A stretch of DNA of 64,000 bases from Bog-756 sp963710495 (lineage in GTDB: Bacteria; Actinomycetota; Acidimicrobiia; Acidimicrobiales; RAAP-2). Under the pieces are notes generated by a model. That model searched no databases. It worked only from the letters and a program-made list of their open reading frames with translations, and had not been told where the DNA came from. The stretch covers positions 496,001 to 560,000 of the forward strand of contig CAVQAI010000009.1 of the NCBI GenBank assembly GCA_963710495.1, read 5' to 3'. The position numbers and the translations under genes are program-made. This document shows positions 16,067 to 24,954 of the stretch, one piece after another (positions within the stretch are counted from its first letter, which is position 1; each line of letters starts with the position of its first letter).

Positions 16067-18403
16067 ATGACAAGGCGACGGAACCGGGAAGTGGAGCGCT
16101 TGGTCACCACCGAACGCGCCGCCCGGATGGCCGGTGAGATGGGCGGCCGCTGGTGGCGGGACCTGGCCCGGTCGGCCTCCACCGCCCGGACCGACGGCGC
16201 CCTCGACGGCCTGTTCCGCACCGCGCTCGCCACCATGCGCGAGGCCATGGGCGCGGACGCCGTCGCCGTGCTGCTGGCCAACGACGCCGGCGACGAGCTG
16301 GTCGCCCGGGCCGCGTCCGGGCTGAGCGAGGAGTCCACCCTCGACCTCCGCATCCGTGCGGGAGAGGGTGTCGCCGGAACGGTGCTGGCCACGCGGCGGT
16401 CGGCGGTCTTCGACGATCTGGCCGCCGTCGACATCGTGTCCCCGATCCTGCGCAACAGCGCCCTCCGTTCGATCGCCGCCGTGCCCATCCTCTTCGACGA
16501 GCAGCCGCTCGGGGTGCTCTACGCCGGCAGCAGGAAGCGCCATGACTTCACCGGCGCCGACGTCGAGCTGCTGGAGCTGATGGCGACGAGGCTCGCCGGT
16601 GCCATGGAACGTGTCCGCGCCTTCGAGCGGGAACGCGAGGCGCGCACCCGGGCCGAGCGCGACGCCGACCACCTCGCCCGGCTCCAAACGATCACCTCGC
16701 GGCTCCACGCCGCCGCCACCGTCGAGGAGATCGCCGCCGCCCTGACCGCATCCTTGAGCACGGACGCCCGGGGCGCCCCCATCGCCTGGAGCAACGTCTG
16801 GCTGGTCCGCGGGGACAACCTCGAGCTGGTGCCCACGCCGGAGGGGCTCCCCCTGGCCGAACCGCACGTCCAGATGCCCTTCGACCGGTTCGACAAGCTG
16901 GCGGGGGCCGTGGCCGACAAGAAGACGCTCTTCGTCAGCGATCGGGACAGCACCTGGATGCTGGACGAGAGCCGGGGCGTCCGGGCCAGCTGGGCCGCCC
17001 TCCCCGTGCTGGTCCAGAACGAGTGCGCCGGGATCGTCATGGTGGCCTACCGGTCCCCCCACGTCTTCGAGGAGGACGAACGGAGCTTCCTCCGTGCCGT
17101 CACCGCCCAGGCCGCCCAGGCCATGGACCGGGCCCGGCTGCAGGCCGAACAGCTGGCCCTGGCCGAGATCAGTCAGTTCTTCGTCCATGCGGCCCGGGCC
17201 ATCGCCGAGGGGTCCGACTTCGACGACACGCTCAACCGCCTGGCGACACTGGCCCTGCCCGTCGTGGGTGATATCTGCCTGGTCGACGTCATCGGTGAGG
17301 ACGGGGTCCTCCGGAGGATGGTGGGCCGCCACCGAGATGAGGCACGCCAGCCGCTCGTCGACCGGCTGGCATCGCTCTACCCGCCCGCCGCCAGCGAGAA
17401 CCACCCGGTGAGAAGCGTGGTCGAGACCGGCAGGGTGCGTTGGTCGGACCGGCTGACCGACGACTTCCTCAGGACGACGACCGCCGACGAGCGGCATCTG
17501 GAGCTGGTCAAGCAACTCGGCTACCGCTCCTACGTGTCGGTGCCGCTCCAAGGCGAGTCGGAGGTGCTCGGTGCGCTGACCCTGGTGTCCACCACCCGGT
17601 CGTTCGAAACCAAGGACGTGGCGTTCGCCAAGCAGCTGGCCGACAACGCGGCGGCGGTCATCGACAATGCCCGACGCTACGAACGGACACTGCGCACCTC
17701 GCACATCCTGCAGCAGAGCCTGCTCCCCCAGCACCTCCCCACCGTCCGGGGATGGCAGACCCATTCCGTCTACCTGCCGGCCACCCAGGGACTGGAAGTG
17801 GGTGGTGACTTCTACGACCTGGCGCAGCTGACCGACGACCTGGTGGGCTTCATGGTCGGCGACGTGGCCGGTCACGACCGGGAAGGGGCCGCCATGATGG
17901 GTCACCTCCGCAGTGCAGCCCGCACCCTGGCCGGGCAGGTCGACAGCCCGGCCGGCCTGGTGGCCGCCCTTCAGGACAGCTGGCGGCTGCTCGGGTTCGA
18001 CCGGATCGCCACCGGGCTGTTCGGCCTGTTGTGCCCGGGCCGCGGCGACCTCGTCCTGGCCTCGGCGGGGCACTACCCGCCGCTCGTCGTCCAGCCGAGC
18101 TCGGCGATGTACGTGGCGGTCCCTCCCGGAGTGCCACTGGGCAGCCCGGGCCGGGCGGCCACCGACGTCCGACTCACGCTGGAACGCGGCGACCTCATCC
18201 TGCTCTACACCGATGGCGTGATCGACGAGCGGGAGTCGGGCATCGAAGAAGCCATGCGCACCTTGATGAAGGTGTCCGAGGGGGACGACATGAGCCCGTC
18301 GGCGGTCTGCGAACGGATCGTGGCCATGCTGCCTCCCGGCCGCGGCGACGACGTCGCCCTGTTGGCCTTGCGCCGGCAGCCCTCGGCAGGCCCTCGGCAC
18401 TGA
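16067..18403 (+). CDS. Triple-GAF SpoIIE-type PP2C phosphatase
   Basis: About 778 residues from ATG 16067, preferred over GTG 16046 because GGAGG sits just before it. Three GAF-like sensor domains occupy roughly residues 30-180, 190-360 and 365-545, with a helical linker at about 175-200. The C-terminal PP2C/SpoIIE domain (about 555-770) has VGGDFYDL, VGDVAGHDREGAAMM, LLYTDGVIDER and GRGDDVALLALRR, all metal-binding acidic residues kept. Such proteins dephosphorylate anti-anti-sigma factors. No STAS or anti-sigma kinase gene is adjacent, so its partner lies elsewhere. Confidence 0.9.
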   Translation: MTRRRNREVERLVTTERAARMAGEMGGRWWRDLARSASTARTDGALDGLFRTALATMREAMGADAVAVLLANDAGDELVARAASGLSEESTLDLRIRAGEGVAGTVLATRRSAVFDDLAAVDIVSPILRNSALRSIAAVPILFDEQPLGVLYAGSRKRHDFTGADVELLELMATRLAGAMERVRAFEREREARTRAERDADHLARLQTITSRLHAAATVEEIAAALTASLSTDARGAPIAWSNVWLVRGDNLELVPTPEGLPLAEPHVQMPFDRFDKLAGAVADKKTLFVSDRDSTWMLDESRGVRASWAALPVLVQNECAGIVMVAYRSPHVFEEDERSFLRAVTAQAAQAMDRARLQAEQLALAEISQFFVHAARAIAEGSDFDDTLNRLATLALPVVGDICLVDVIGEDGVLRRMVGRHRDEARQPLVDRLASLYPPAASENHPVRSVVETGRVRWSDRLTDDFLRTTTADERHLELVKQLGYRSYVSVPLQGESEVLGALTLVSTTRSFETKDVAFAKQLADNAAAVIDNARRYERTLRTSHILQQSLLPQHLPTVRGWQTHSVYLPATQGLEVGGDFYDLAQLTDDLVGFMVGDVAGHDREGAAMMGHLRSAARTLAGQVDSPAGLVAALQDSWRLLGFDRIATGLFGLLCPGRGDLVLASAGHYPPLVVQPSSAMYVAVPPGVPLGSPGRAATDVRLTLERGDLILLYTDGVIDERESGIEEAMRTLMKVSEGDDMSPSAVCERIVAMLPPGRGDDVALLALRRQPSAGPRH

Positions 18404-18443
18404 CGGCGGTGCGCTGGACACCGCCATCGGGCACCATGGGCGA

Positions 18444-19391
18444 ATGGCACGCAACCGACCATTCCGCTTTGCCGCGCAGTTGGGCACGGCCCCGTCCGGG
18501 ACGGCCCGAGCCTGGGCCGACCAGGCCCGCCGGGCCGAAGACCTCGGCTACGCCGTCCTCTCGATGCCCGACCACTTCGGCGACCAGCTCGCCCCGGTGC
18601 CGGCGTTGGCCGCGGCGGCCGGTGCCACCTCCGAACTGCGGATCGGTGCCCTCGTCTTCGGGAACGACTACCGCCATCCCGTCGTCCTGGCCAAGGAGGC
18701 GGCCACCCTGGACATGCTCAGCGAGGGGCGCTTCGAGCTGAGCCTCGGGGCGGGATGGATGCGGACCGACTACGAGGAGTCGGGCATCCCCTACGACGAG
18801 CCGAAGGTGCGAGTCGAGCGGTTCGAGGAAGCCGTCCAGGTCATCCAAGGCCTCCTGCGCACGGCCGGCCCCTTCTCGTTCCGGGGGAGCCACTACACGG
18901 TGCGGGAGCACAGCCTCCTGCCCCGACCGAAGCAACAGCCCGGCCCGCCACTCGTCCTCGGCGGAGGGGGTAAGCGGGTGCTCTCGTTCGCCGCCCGCCA
19001 CGCCGACATCGTCAGCATCAACGTCAACCTGGTCGCCGGCACGGCCGGACCGGAGACGGCGCCCAACGCCACTCCGGAACGGACCCGGGAGAAGGTCGGC
19101 TGGGTGAGGGAGGCGGCCGGCGGCCGTTTCGACGACCTCGAACTCAACGCGCTGATCGGCTTCGTGATGATCACCGACGATGCGGCGGGCGTGGCCGAGG
19201 CCATGGCTCCCCATTTCGGGACCACCCCGCAAGAGGCACTCCACATCCCGCTGGCCCTACTCGGGTCGATCGAGGAGATGACCGAAGAGCTCCAGTGGCG
19301 CCGCGAGGAGTACGGCATCTCCTACTGGACGATCGAGGGCGACAGCTGGGAGGCCCTGGGACCGGTGGTTTCAGCGCTGGCGGGAACCTGA
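18444..19391 (+). CDS. F420-dependent LLM-class oxidoreductase (TIGR03621-like)
   Basis: 315 residues. N-terminal FRFAAQLGTAPSG, SMPDHFGDQLAPVPAL, RIGALVFGNDYRHPVVLAKE, GRFELSLGAGWM and PPLVLGGGGKRVLSFAARHADIV are characteristic of the actinobacterial luciferase-like family I remember as TIGR03621, predicted to use coenzyme F420. The reaction and substrate are not established. It follows the phosphatase gene by 40 bp on the same strand, though a functional link is not obvious. Confidence 0.88.
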   Translation: MARNRPFRFAAQLGTAPSGTARAWADQARRAEDLGYAVLSMPDHFGDQLAPVPALAAAAGATSELRIGALVFGNDYRHPVVLAKEAATLDMLSEGRFELSLGAGWMRTDYEESGIPYDEPKVRVERFEEAVQVIQGLLRTAGPFSFRGSHYTVREHSLLPRPKQQPGPPLVLGGGGKRVLSFAARHADIVSINVNLVAGTAGPETAPNATPERTREKVGWVREAAGGRFDDLELNALIGFVMITDDAAGVAEAMAPHFGTTPQEALHIPLALLGSIEEMTEELQWRREEYGISYWTIEGDSWEALGPVVSALAGT

Positions 19392-19407
19392 GGAGGGGTC
19401 GGTCGGC

Positions 19408-19962
19408 TCAGCCCGTCGACCGGGGTCGAGCCCGGTGCCGGCCGCGCCGGGAGGCGACCGGGCGTCCGGCCGTCCGGTCGAGCCATTCGAGTACGGCCCG
19501 CTCATAGGCGATGCCGAAGCGGACCACGGCGGTGCGGTCGTCCTCCTCGTCCAGCGTCCGTTCGACGTCCCGGTAGAAGGCGAGGCGCGACTCGTGGTCC
19601 TTCGCCGTGCCCTCGAAGAACCCCTCCAGGCGGTCGGGGTCGAGGTGGCGGGCAAACCACAATTTGACGAGCAACGGGAACCGGATCTGCTCCGGGCCGG
19701 GTGGCTCCTCGAGCCACCGCTGGAAGGCCCGCCGGCCGGCGGCGGTGATGGCGAACGGGCGGCGTTCCCGGGCCCCGGGCGGGCCGGCGGCGACCAGGCC
19801 CGACGCCTCGAGCCGGCGCAGCTCGCGGTAGACGTGGCTGGAGGTGACGTTCCAGAACCGGCCGAGGCCGGCCTCGATCTCGCGGACCAGGTCCCAGCCG
19901 GTCTTCGGCTCGTCATGGAGGAACCCGAGCAGTGAGCCCTGGGTGGCGTTGAGCTCGTCCAC
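19408..19962 (-). CDS. PadR-family transcriptional regulator
   Basis: About 184 residues from GTG 19962, chosen because AGAAGG lies about ten bases upstream; the frame is open for 20 more codons. Residues 5-80 are the PadR winged helix (TQGSLLGFLHDEPKTGWDL; VTSSHVYRELRRLEASGLV), and residues 95-175 the Vir-act helical dimerisation region. PadR proteins usually repress an adjacent divergent gene in response to phenolic or other small ligands; the divergent neighbour is a PhyH dioxygenase, 70 bp away, with direct repeats between them. Confidence 0.88.
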   Translation of the reverse strand: MDELNATQGSLLGFLHDEPKTGWDLVREIEAGLGRFWNVTSSHVYRELRRLEASGLVAAGPPGARERRPFAITAAGRRAFQRWLEEPPGPEQIRFPLLVKLWFARHLDPDRLEGFFEGTAKDHESRLAFYRDVERTLDEEDDRTAVVRFGIAYERAVLEWLDRTAGRPVASRRGRHRARPRSTG

Positions 19963-19965
19963 CTT

Positions 19966-20005
19966 GACATTCCCTTCTGGAAGGTTGCAGACTGGCGACA
20001 TTCCC
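19966..20005. repeat. Direct repeats GACATTCCC, candidate PadR operator
   Basis: GACATTCCC occurs at 19966-19974 and 19997-20005, 31 bp apart, close to three helical turns, within the padR/PhyH intergenic region. A further small inverted repeat CCTTC-TG-GAAGG lies between them at about 19973-19984. The spacing on one DNA face suggests two bound repressor dimers. Confidence 0.45.
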
Positions 20006-20032
20006 CAAGGGAGGATAGTCACAGGAGGTCAC

Positions 20033-20812
20033 GTGGTTGAGCCCGAGGCAATCGATGACTGCGTCCGGGACCTCGAGGCGGTGGGCTACGCCCTCATCCC
20101 GGGTGCCATCGGGCCCGAACAGGTGGCCGCGGCCCGCCTTCCGCTCGAGGAAGCGATGGCGCACACCCCGCCCGGTCGTGACGAGTTCGAGGGCCACCGG
20201 ACTCGGCGGGTCTATGCCCTGTTCGCAAGGACGCGCGCCCTCGACGCGCTGGCCACCCACCCCCTGGTGCTCGGCGTGCTCGACCGCGTGCTCGGCCAGT
20301 ACCAGCTGAGCGCACCGGCGGCCATTGCCATCGACCCCGGTGAGCGGGCCCAGGTGCTGCACCCCGATGACGCCATCTACCCCGTGGCGCGTCCTCATGG
20401 CGAGCTGGTGGTCAACGTCATGTGGCCTCTGGAGGAGTTCACCGAGGCCAACGGGGCCACCCGGATCGTCCCGGGGAGCCACCGCTGGGGCGACGAGCGG
20501 CCCGACCCCGACACCGCCACGGTGGCCATCGAGATGGACGCTGGCAGCGCGCTCATCTACCTGGGGAGCGTCTGGCACGGCGGCGGGGCGAACACCACCG
20601 ACCGGACACGCTTGGGCGTCGTGCTCCATTACGCCGTCGGATGGTTACGGCCGGTGGAGAACCACGTCCTCGCCGTGCCGCCTTCGGAGGCGGCATCGCT
20701 CCCCCACCGGTTGCAGGAACTCCTCGGCTACAACATCTATCCGCCTTTCATCGGCTACGTGGACGGACGGCACCCGGCCAAGCTCCTGGCCGAGGCGGCA
20801 CACCGGACCTGA
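20033..20812 (+). CDS. Phytanoyl-CoA dioxygenase (PhyH) family protein
   Basis: 259 residues from GTG 20033, which follows AGGAGG with a 4-base spacer. An Fe(II)/2-oxoglutarate dioxygenase of the PhyH family: the facial triad is visible as H-P-D in VLHPDDAIYP and the distal His in SVWHGGGANTT, with Arg of TDRTRLG for 2-oxoglutarate. MWPLEEFTEANGATRIVPGSHRW is the central beta strand region typical of the family. Likely hydroxylates a small lipid-like or secondary metabolite substrate; controlled by the divergent PadR regulator. Confidence 0.9.
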   Translation: MVEPEAIDDCVRDLEAVGYALIPGAIGPEQVAAARLPLEEAMAHTPPGRDEFEGHRTRRVYALFARTRALDALATHPLVLGVLDRVLGQYQLSAPAAIAIDPGERAQVLHPDDAIYPVARPHGELVVNVMWPLEEFTEANGATRIVPGSHRWGDERPDPDTATVAIEMDAGSALIYLGSVWHGGGANTTDRTRLGVVLHYAVGWLRPVENHVLAVPPSEAASLPHRLQELLGYNIYPPFIGYVDGRHPAKLLAEAAHRT

Positions 20813-20865
20813 CCCGGCGGGGACCGCCCCGGTGGGCCTGCCCCCCGGTGTGGGAGCATGCCCCG

Positions 20866-21705
20866 GTGGACGAGCGCACCGTCGCCCTGGGGGACGTCGA
20901 TCTGGCCATTGCCGAAGCGGGAGCCGGCGGCCGCCCTCTGCTGCTCCTCCACGGCTTCACCGGGGCGAAGGAGGACTTCGCCGACTGGCTCGACCCGCTT
21001 CAGGAGGCGGGCTGGCACGCCGTGGCCCCGGACCATCGCGGCCACGGGGCCAGCTCCAAGCCAGATTCCGAGGACGCCTACTCGTTCGAGATCATGGCCG
21101 CCGATGCCACGCGTCTGACCGGCACCCTCGGGTGGGACCGCTTCTCACTGCTCGGCCATTCCATGGGCGGGATGGTGGCCCAGTACATGGCCCTCGCCGA
21201 TCCCGGGCGCCTCGACAGCCTCGTGCTGATGGACACGTCCCACGGCCCGGTCGCCGGCCTCGAGCCCGACCTGGTCCAGGCGGCCATCGCCGTGGTTCGC
21301 ACCCGGGGGGTCGATGCCCTCGCCGACCTGCTCGCCGGGCGGGAGAGCCCGATCGAGACCGAGGCACACCGCCGGCTGCTCGCCGACCGTCCCGGTTACG
21401 CCGCGTTCGAGGACAAGAAGTTCCGCGCCACCGCGGCTGCGTTGTACGCCGGCATGGCCGCCGCCTTCGTCGAGACGCCCGACCGCCTCGACCGGCTGGC
21501 GACCCTCCCGCTCGCGCTCCCGGTGCTGGTGATGGTCGGAGCAGAGGATGCCCCCTTCCTCGACCCTTCCGAGCAGATGGCCGCCACCATCCCCGATGCG
21601 GCGTTGGCCGTCATCCCCGATGCCGGCCACAGCCCGCAGTTCGAGAACCCCGCGGCCTGGTGGTCGGCACTGTCGGGCTTCCTCGACCTCGTCCCGGCCG
21701 GCTAG
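20866..21705 (+). CDS. Alpha/beta hydrolase
   Basis: 279 residues from GTG 20866 preceded by GGGAG. Classical fold: oxyanion region LLLLHGFTGAKEDF, nucleophile elbow GHSMGGMVAQYMAL, acid in VGAEDAPF and catalytic His in PDAGHSPQFENP. Resembles 3-oxoadipate enol-lactonase/haloalkane-dehalogenase-like hydrolases; the exact substrate is open. It follows the PhyH gene by 53 bp and probably shares its transcript and PadR control. Confidence 0.9.
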   Translation: MDERTVALGDVDLAIAEAGAGGRPLLLLHGFTGAKEDFADWLDPLQEAGWHAVAPDHRGHGASSKPDSEDAYSFEIMAADATRLTGTLGWDRFSLLGHSMGGMVAQYMALADPGRLDSLVLMDTSHGPVAGLEPDLVQAAIAVVRTRGVDALADLLAGRESPIETEAHRRLLADRPGYAAFEDKKFRATAAALYAGMAAAFVETPDRLDRLATLPLALPVLVMVGAEDAPFLDPSEQMAATIPDAALAVIPDAGHSPQFENPAAWWSALSGFLDLVPAG

Positions 21706-21746
21706 ACACGGCCGCTCTCCGGCCTGGTGCCCGGGTGACGCCGCCG

Positions 21747-22301
21747 TCAGCCCCCCACCGGATGACAGGTGAGCAGCAGGACACCCGAGCCCACCGTCCT
21801 CGAGTCGGCGAGGGTCAGCATCGAAGGCCCGGGCATGTCGTCGGGGAAGACGCGCTTGCCCCTCCCGAGGATGACCGGGAACACCATGAGCCGGTACTCG
21901 TCGACCAGCCCTTTGCGGGTCAGGCCGTGGACCAGCTGGGCACTGCCTTCGACCAGGATGTTGCCCTTCGACTCGCTCCGGAGCGAAGCGACCCGCTCCA
22001 GAAGGTCGTCACGGAGCACGGTGGTGTCGCCCCAGTTCGCCTCGTCGTCGGACAGGGTGGACGAGACCACGAACTTGTGGATCCCGTTCATCCGCTTCCC
22101 GAAGTCGTCGCCGCCCATGCTCGGCCAGGCGGCGGCGAAGCCCTGGTAGGTGTTCCGTCCCAACAGGAGGGACTCGGCGTCGAACAGCTCCTCGGACTTG
22201 AAGGCGTCCCCCTCCTTGCCGCGGTCGAACTCGAAGGTCCACCGGGGCTCCTCCATGACACCGTCGAGCGACATGAACTCCGTCACAATGATCTTGCCCA
22301 T
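21747..22301 (-). CDS. Dihydrofolate-reductase-fold (RibD C-terminal-like) protein
   Basis: 184 residues from ATG 22301, which follows GAGAGGA on the minus strand. MGKIIVTEFMSLDGVMEEP, SLLLGRNTYQGFAAAWP, GNILVEGSAQLVHGL and VFPVILGRGKRVFPDD are the standard motifs of the DHFR-like family related to the RibD reductase domain (YyaP/YwjB type). These are NADPH-binding reductases of unknown physiological substrate, common in actinobacteria. Monocistronic and convergent with the alpha/beta hydrolase. Confidence 0.9.
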   Translation of the reverse strand: MGKIIVTEFMSLDGVMEEPRWTFEFDRGKEGDAFKSEELFDAESLLLGRNTYQGFAAAWPSMGGDDFGKRMNGIHKFVVSSTLSDDEANWGDTTVLRDDLLERVASLRSESKGNILVEGSAQLVHGLTRKGLVDEYRLMVFPVILGRGKRVFPDDMPGPSMLTLADSRTVGSGVLLLTCHPVGG

Positions 22302-22538
22302 GATGGCGTTTCCTCTCTTGTTCGAATACCCGTCGTAGCACGATCCCTGCCCGGTATCCGGGCCGACCGACAACCATGGAGACGACGCCACTCCCCCGAA
22401 GTCATCGGAAGGTGGAGAAGGTGGTGGCGGCACCGGGGCGACGTATCCCGATCCCGACGGGCCCGCCCCGGGCTGGTGTCGGCGTTAGGGTGCTCGGGTG
22501 CCACCCCGCGGGACTGCACCCGAGCACCGTCGGACGTG

Positions 22539-24033
22539 ATGGCCGGCGTCCACGTCCCCACGCTGGTGGCCGACGCCGACGGCCACGTGGTCGAGCCACC
22601 GGAAGCCTGGCGCCACGTGCCGGAGGCCTACCGCCCGGTCATCCGCCGCGACCGCGCCGGCTACGAGCACGTGACAGTGGGAGAGAAGGAGATCCTGGCC
22701 GTCCCCCTCGGCACCCTGGCCACGCCGGGCGGGGACTTTGCCGATCCTTCGCGGTTCGCACCATTGTCGGAGGCCCTGTCGGGCGGGTCGGACCCGGGGG
22801 ATCGTCTGGCCGACATGGACAGCGAGGGCATCGACCAGGCGGTGCTCTATCCCTCGATCGGGCTCTACTTCTGGGCCCTCGACGACCCGGAAGCCGCCAC
22901 TGCTCTGGCCACGGCTTACAACGACTGGCTGTCGGGCTACTGCGCGGCCGATCCGGACCGGTTGTTCGGCGCCGCCATGCTTCCCATGCAGGACCCTCGA
23001 AGCCGCGGCGGGCGAGCTGCGCCGCGCCGTCGTGGAGCTCGGGTTCCGGTCGGCGTTCGTGAGACCGAACCCGTGCATGGGACGGTCCCTGCCGGATCGG
23101 GCCTACGACCCGGTGTGGGAGGCCGCCGAAGCGCTCGGCGTCCCGATCGGAATCCACGAGGGAAGCTCGGTCATCGTCCCCACGCTCGGGTCGGACCGGC
23201 CCTTCAATCCCCTGATCCTGCACGCCGTGTCCCACGCATTCGAGGAGATGCTCTCGTGCGCGCAGCTCATCGCCTTCGGCACGCTCGAGCGTCACCCCGG
23301 TCTTCGGCCCCTGTTCCTCGAGTCCAGCGGGGGATGGGTGCCGTTCTGGATCGAGCGACTCGACGAGCAAGCCGAGACCTTCGGCGGGTTCTGCCCCGAC
23401 ATGCCGCTCCGCCCGAGCGAGTACTTCGCCCGGCAGTGCGCCATCAGTTTCGAGGTGGACGAGTCCACCCTTCCTGCGCTGCTGCCCTTCGTCGGCCGCG
23501 ACCGGGTCGTCTGGGGATCGGACTACCCGCATCACGACGCCACGTTCCCCGGCGCGGTGGCTGCGCTCCGGCGCACCATCGAACCGCTCGACGTGGCGAC
23601 GCAGGCCAGAATCCTCGGTGGCAATGCTCGGAGGATCTACGACCTCCCGCCGCGGTGGCGCGGCCCGGCGGGTGTCGTGGACGACTACTTCGCCGCCGTC
23701 ACCCGGCGCGATGCGAGCGCGTTGGGCCGGCTCTTCGCCCCCGACGCCGTTCTCGATGCCCAGGGCCACCTCCACCGAGGGGCGGCGGCGATCGTCCGCT
23801 TCTACGAGACGGGGGCTTTCCGTTTCGAGGACCTGCTGCCCCGCCCGGGGCCGGTGACCGTCCGCGGCGAGACCCTGGTCGTCGAAATCGACCTCCACGT
23901 CGCCGGCGTCGACAGCTCGGTGGTCGACACCTTCGAAATCAGTGAGGGACGCATCCGGTCGCTGCGCATCGACGGCCTCACCGATCAGGTCGTGACCCGA
24001 CTTGGGTTCGACCGGCCGGATGTCAGCCGGTGA
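22539..24033 (+). pseudogene. Amidohydrolase fused to SnoaL-like domain, frame disrupted near 22997
   Basis: The first part starts at ATG 22539 (GTG 22536 alternative) with VADADGHVVEPPEAW, the N-terminal metal motif, and reads to GAAMLPMQDP. At about 22994-22999 (CCCTCGAAGCC) one base too many forces a change to the frame that continues EAAAGELRRAVVELGFRSAF to the TGA at 24033. The second part holds IGIHEGSS, FLESSGGWVPFW and VVWGSDYPHHDATFPGA, the C-terminal metal motif. The last 115 residues (VVDDYFAAVTRRDASALGRL onward) form a SnoaL/NTF2-like domain, an uncommon fusion. If the extra base is an assembly error the gene is intact at about 497 residues. Confidence 0.8.
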
Positions 24034-24878
24034 GTACCGAACCCAACCGGGCACAGATCGAATTCTGGAACGGTGCCGAGACCCGCCAATGGGTGGAACG
24101 ACAGGTGGACTACGACCGCCAGCTCGAGCCGTTCGCCTCCGCCGTGCTCGACACGGCCGACGTGGGAGCCGAATCGAGCGTGCTCGACATCGGTTGTGGC
24201 TGCGGGACGCTGACGCTCCGGGCGGCCGACCTGGGTGGACGGTCCACCGGGGTCGACATATCGGCGCCCATGATCGAACAGGCAGTGGCCAACGCTCGCC
24301 GGCAGGGCATCCCCAACGTCCAGTTCCTGGTATCCGACGCCCAGACCCATCCGTTCGCACCGGAGTTCGACATCGCCATCAGCCGGTTCGGCGTGATGTT
24401 CTTCGACGATCCGGGGGCGGCCTTCGCCAACATCGGGACCTCACTCCGGCCCGGCGGGCAGCTGGTGTTCTGCTGCTGGCAGGAGTTGGCCCGCAACGAC
24501 TGGGTGCTCCTGCCCGGCATGGCGGCCGCCCAGCATCTTCCCCTCCCGGACCCCACCGACGGTCCGGGGCTGTTCTCCTTGGCGGCCCCGGGGCCCCTGG
24601 TGGCTCTCCTCGAGTCGGCGGGCTTCACCGAGGTGACGCTCGAGTCACTGGAGCTGCCCATGCTGCTGGCAGGCGGCGGAACGGTCGAGAAGACCCTGGA
24701 TTTCTACCTGCACAACAGCGTGATTCGGGCCATGCTCGAAGGTGCCGACCCCGAAGCCGCCGAACGGGCTCGGGCCGCCGTGCGACGGGTGCTGGACGAG
24801 CACCACGACGGACAGGGCGTGCGGATGGGGGCGGCTTGCTGGGTTGCCTCGGCCCGATGGGTGCCAGCGCCCCGCTGA
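24030..24878 (+). CDS. Class I SAM-dependent methyltransferase
   Basis: 282 residues, GTG start overlapping the preceding stop by four bases (GTGA). Motif I is SVLDIGCGCGTLTLRAADLG, the acidic ribose-binding residue is in STGVDISAPMI, and later strands read FDIAISRFGVMFFDD and LRPGGQLVFCCW. It belongs to the UbiE/BioC-like group that methylates small molecules. The translational coupling to the amidohydrolase-SnoaL gene implies a shared pathway. Confidence 0.88.
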   Translation: MSTEPNRAQIEFWNGAETRQWVERQVDYDRQLEPFASAVLDTADVGAESSVLDIGCGCGTLTLRAADLGGRSTGVDISAPMIEQAVANARRQGIPNVQFLVSDAQTHPFAPEFDIAISRFGVMFFDDPGAAFANIGTSLRPGGQLVFCCWQELARNDWVLLPGMAAAQHLPLPDPTDGPGLFSLAAPGPLVALLESAGFTEVTLESLELPMLLAGGGTVEKTLDFYLHNSVIRAMLEGADPEAAERARAAVRRVLDEHHDGQGVRMGAACWVASARWVPAPR

Positions 24879-24954
24879 CCCCATGTCCCGCCGATCGCCA
24901 GCCATGACCACCGGCCTCGGTGGCCACCCCGGCCGTGGGCGAAGACATCCCGTG

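Noticed and set aside
15851..18487. An 878-codon open frame antisense to the phosphatase gene
   Set aside because: Composition is that of a frame shadow (His/Gly/Arg/Val-rich) and the opposite strand encodes clear GAF and PP2C motifs.
20325..23945. A very long open frame of about 1200 codons on the plus strand
   Set aside because: Only the stretch from 22539 to about 22997 reads as a known protein; the rest is an out-of-frame shadow of PhyH, the alpha/beta hydrolase and antisense of the DHFR-like gene, kept open by high GC.
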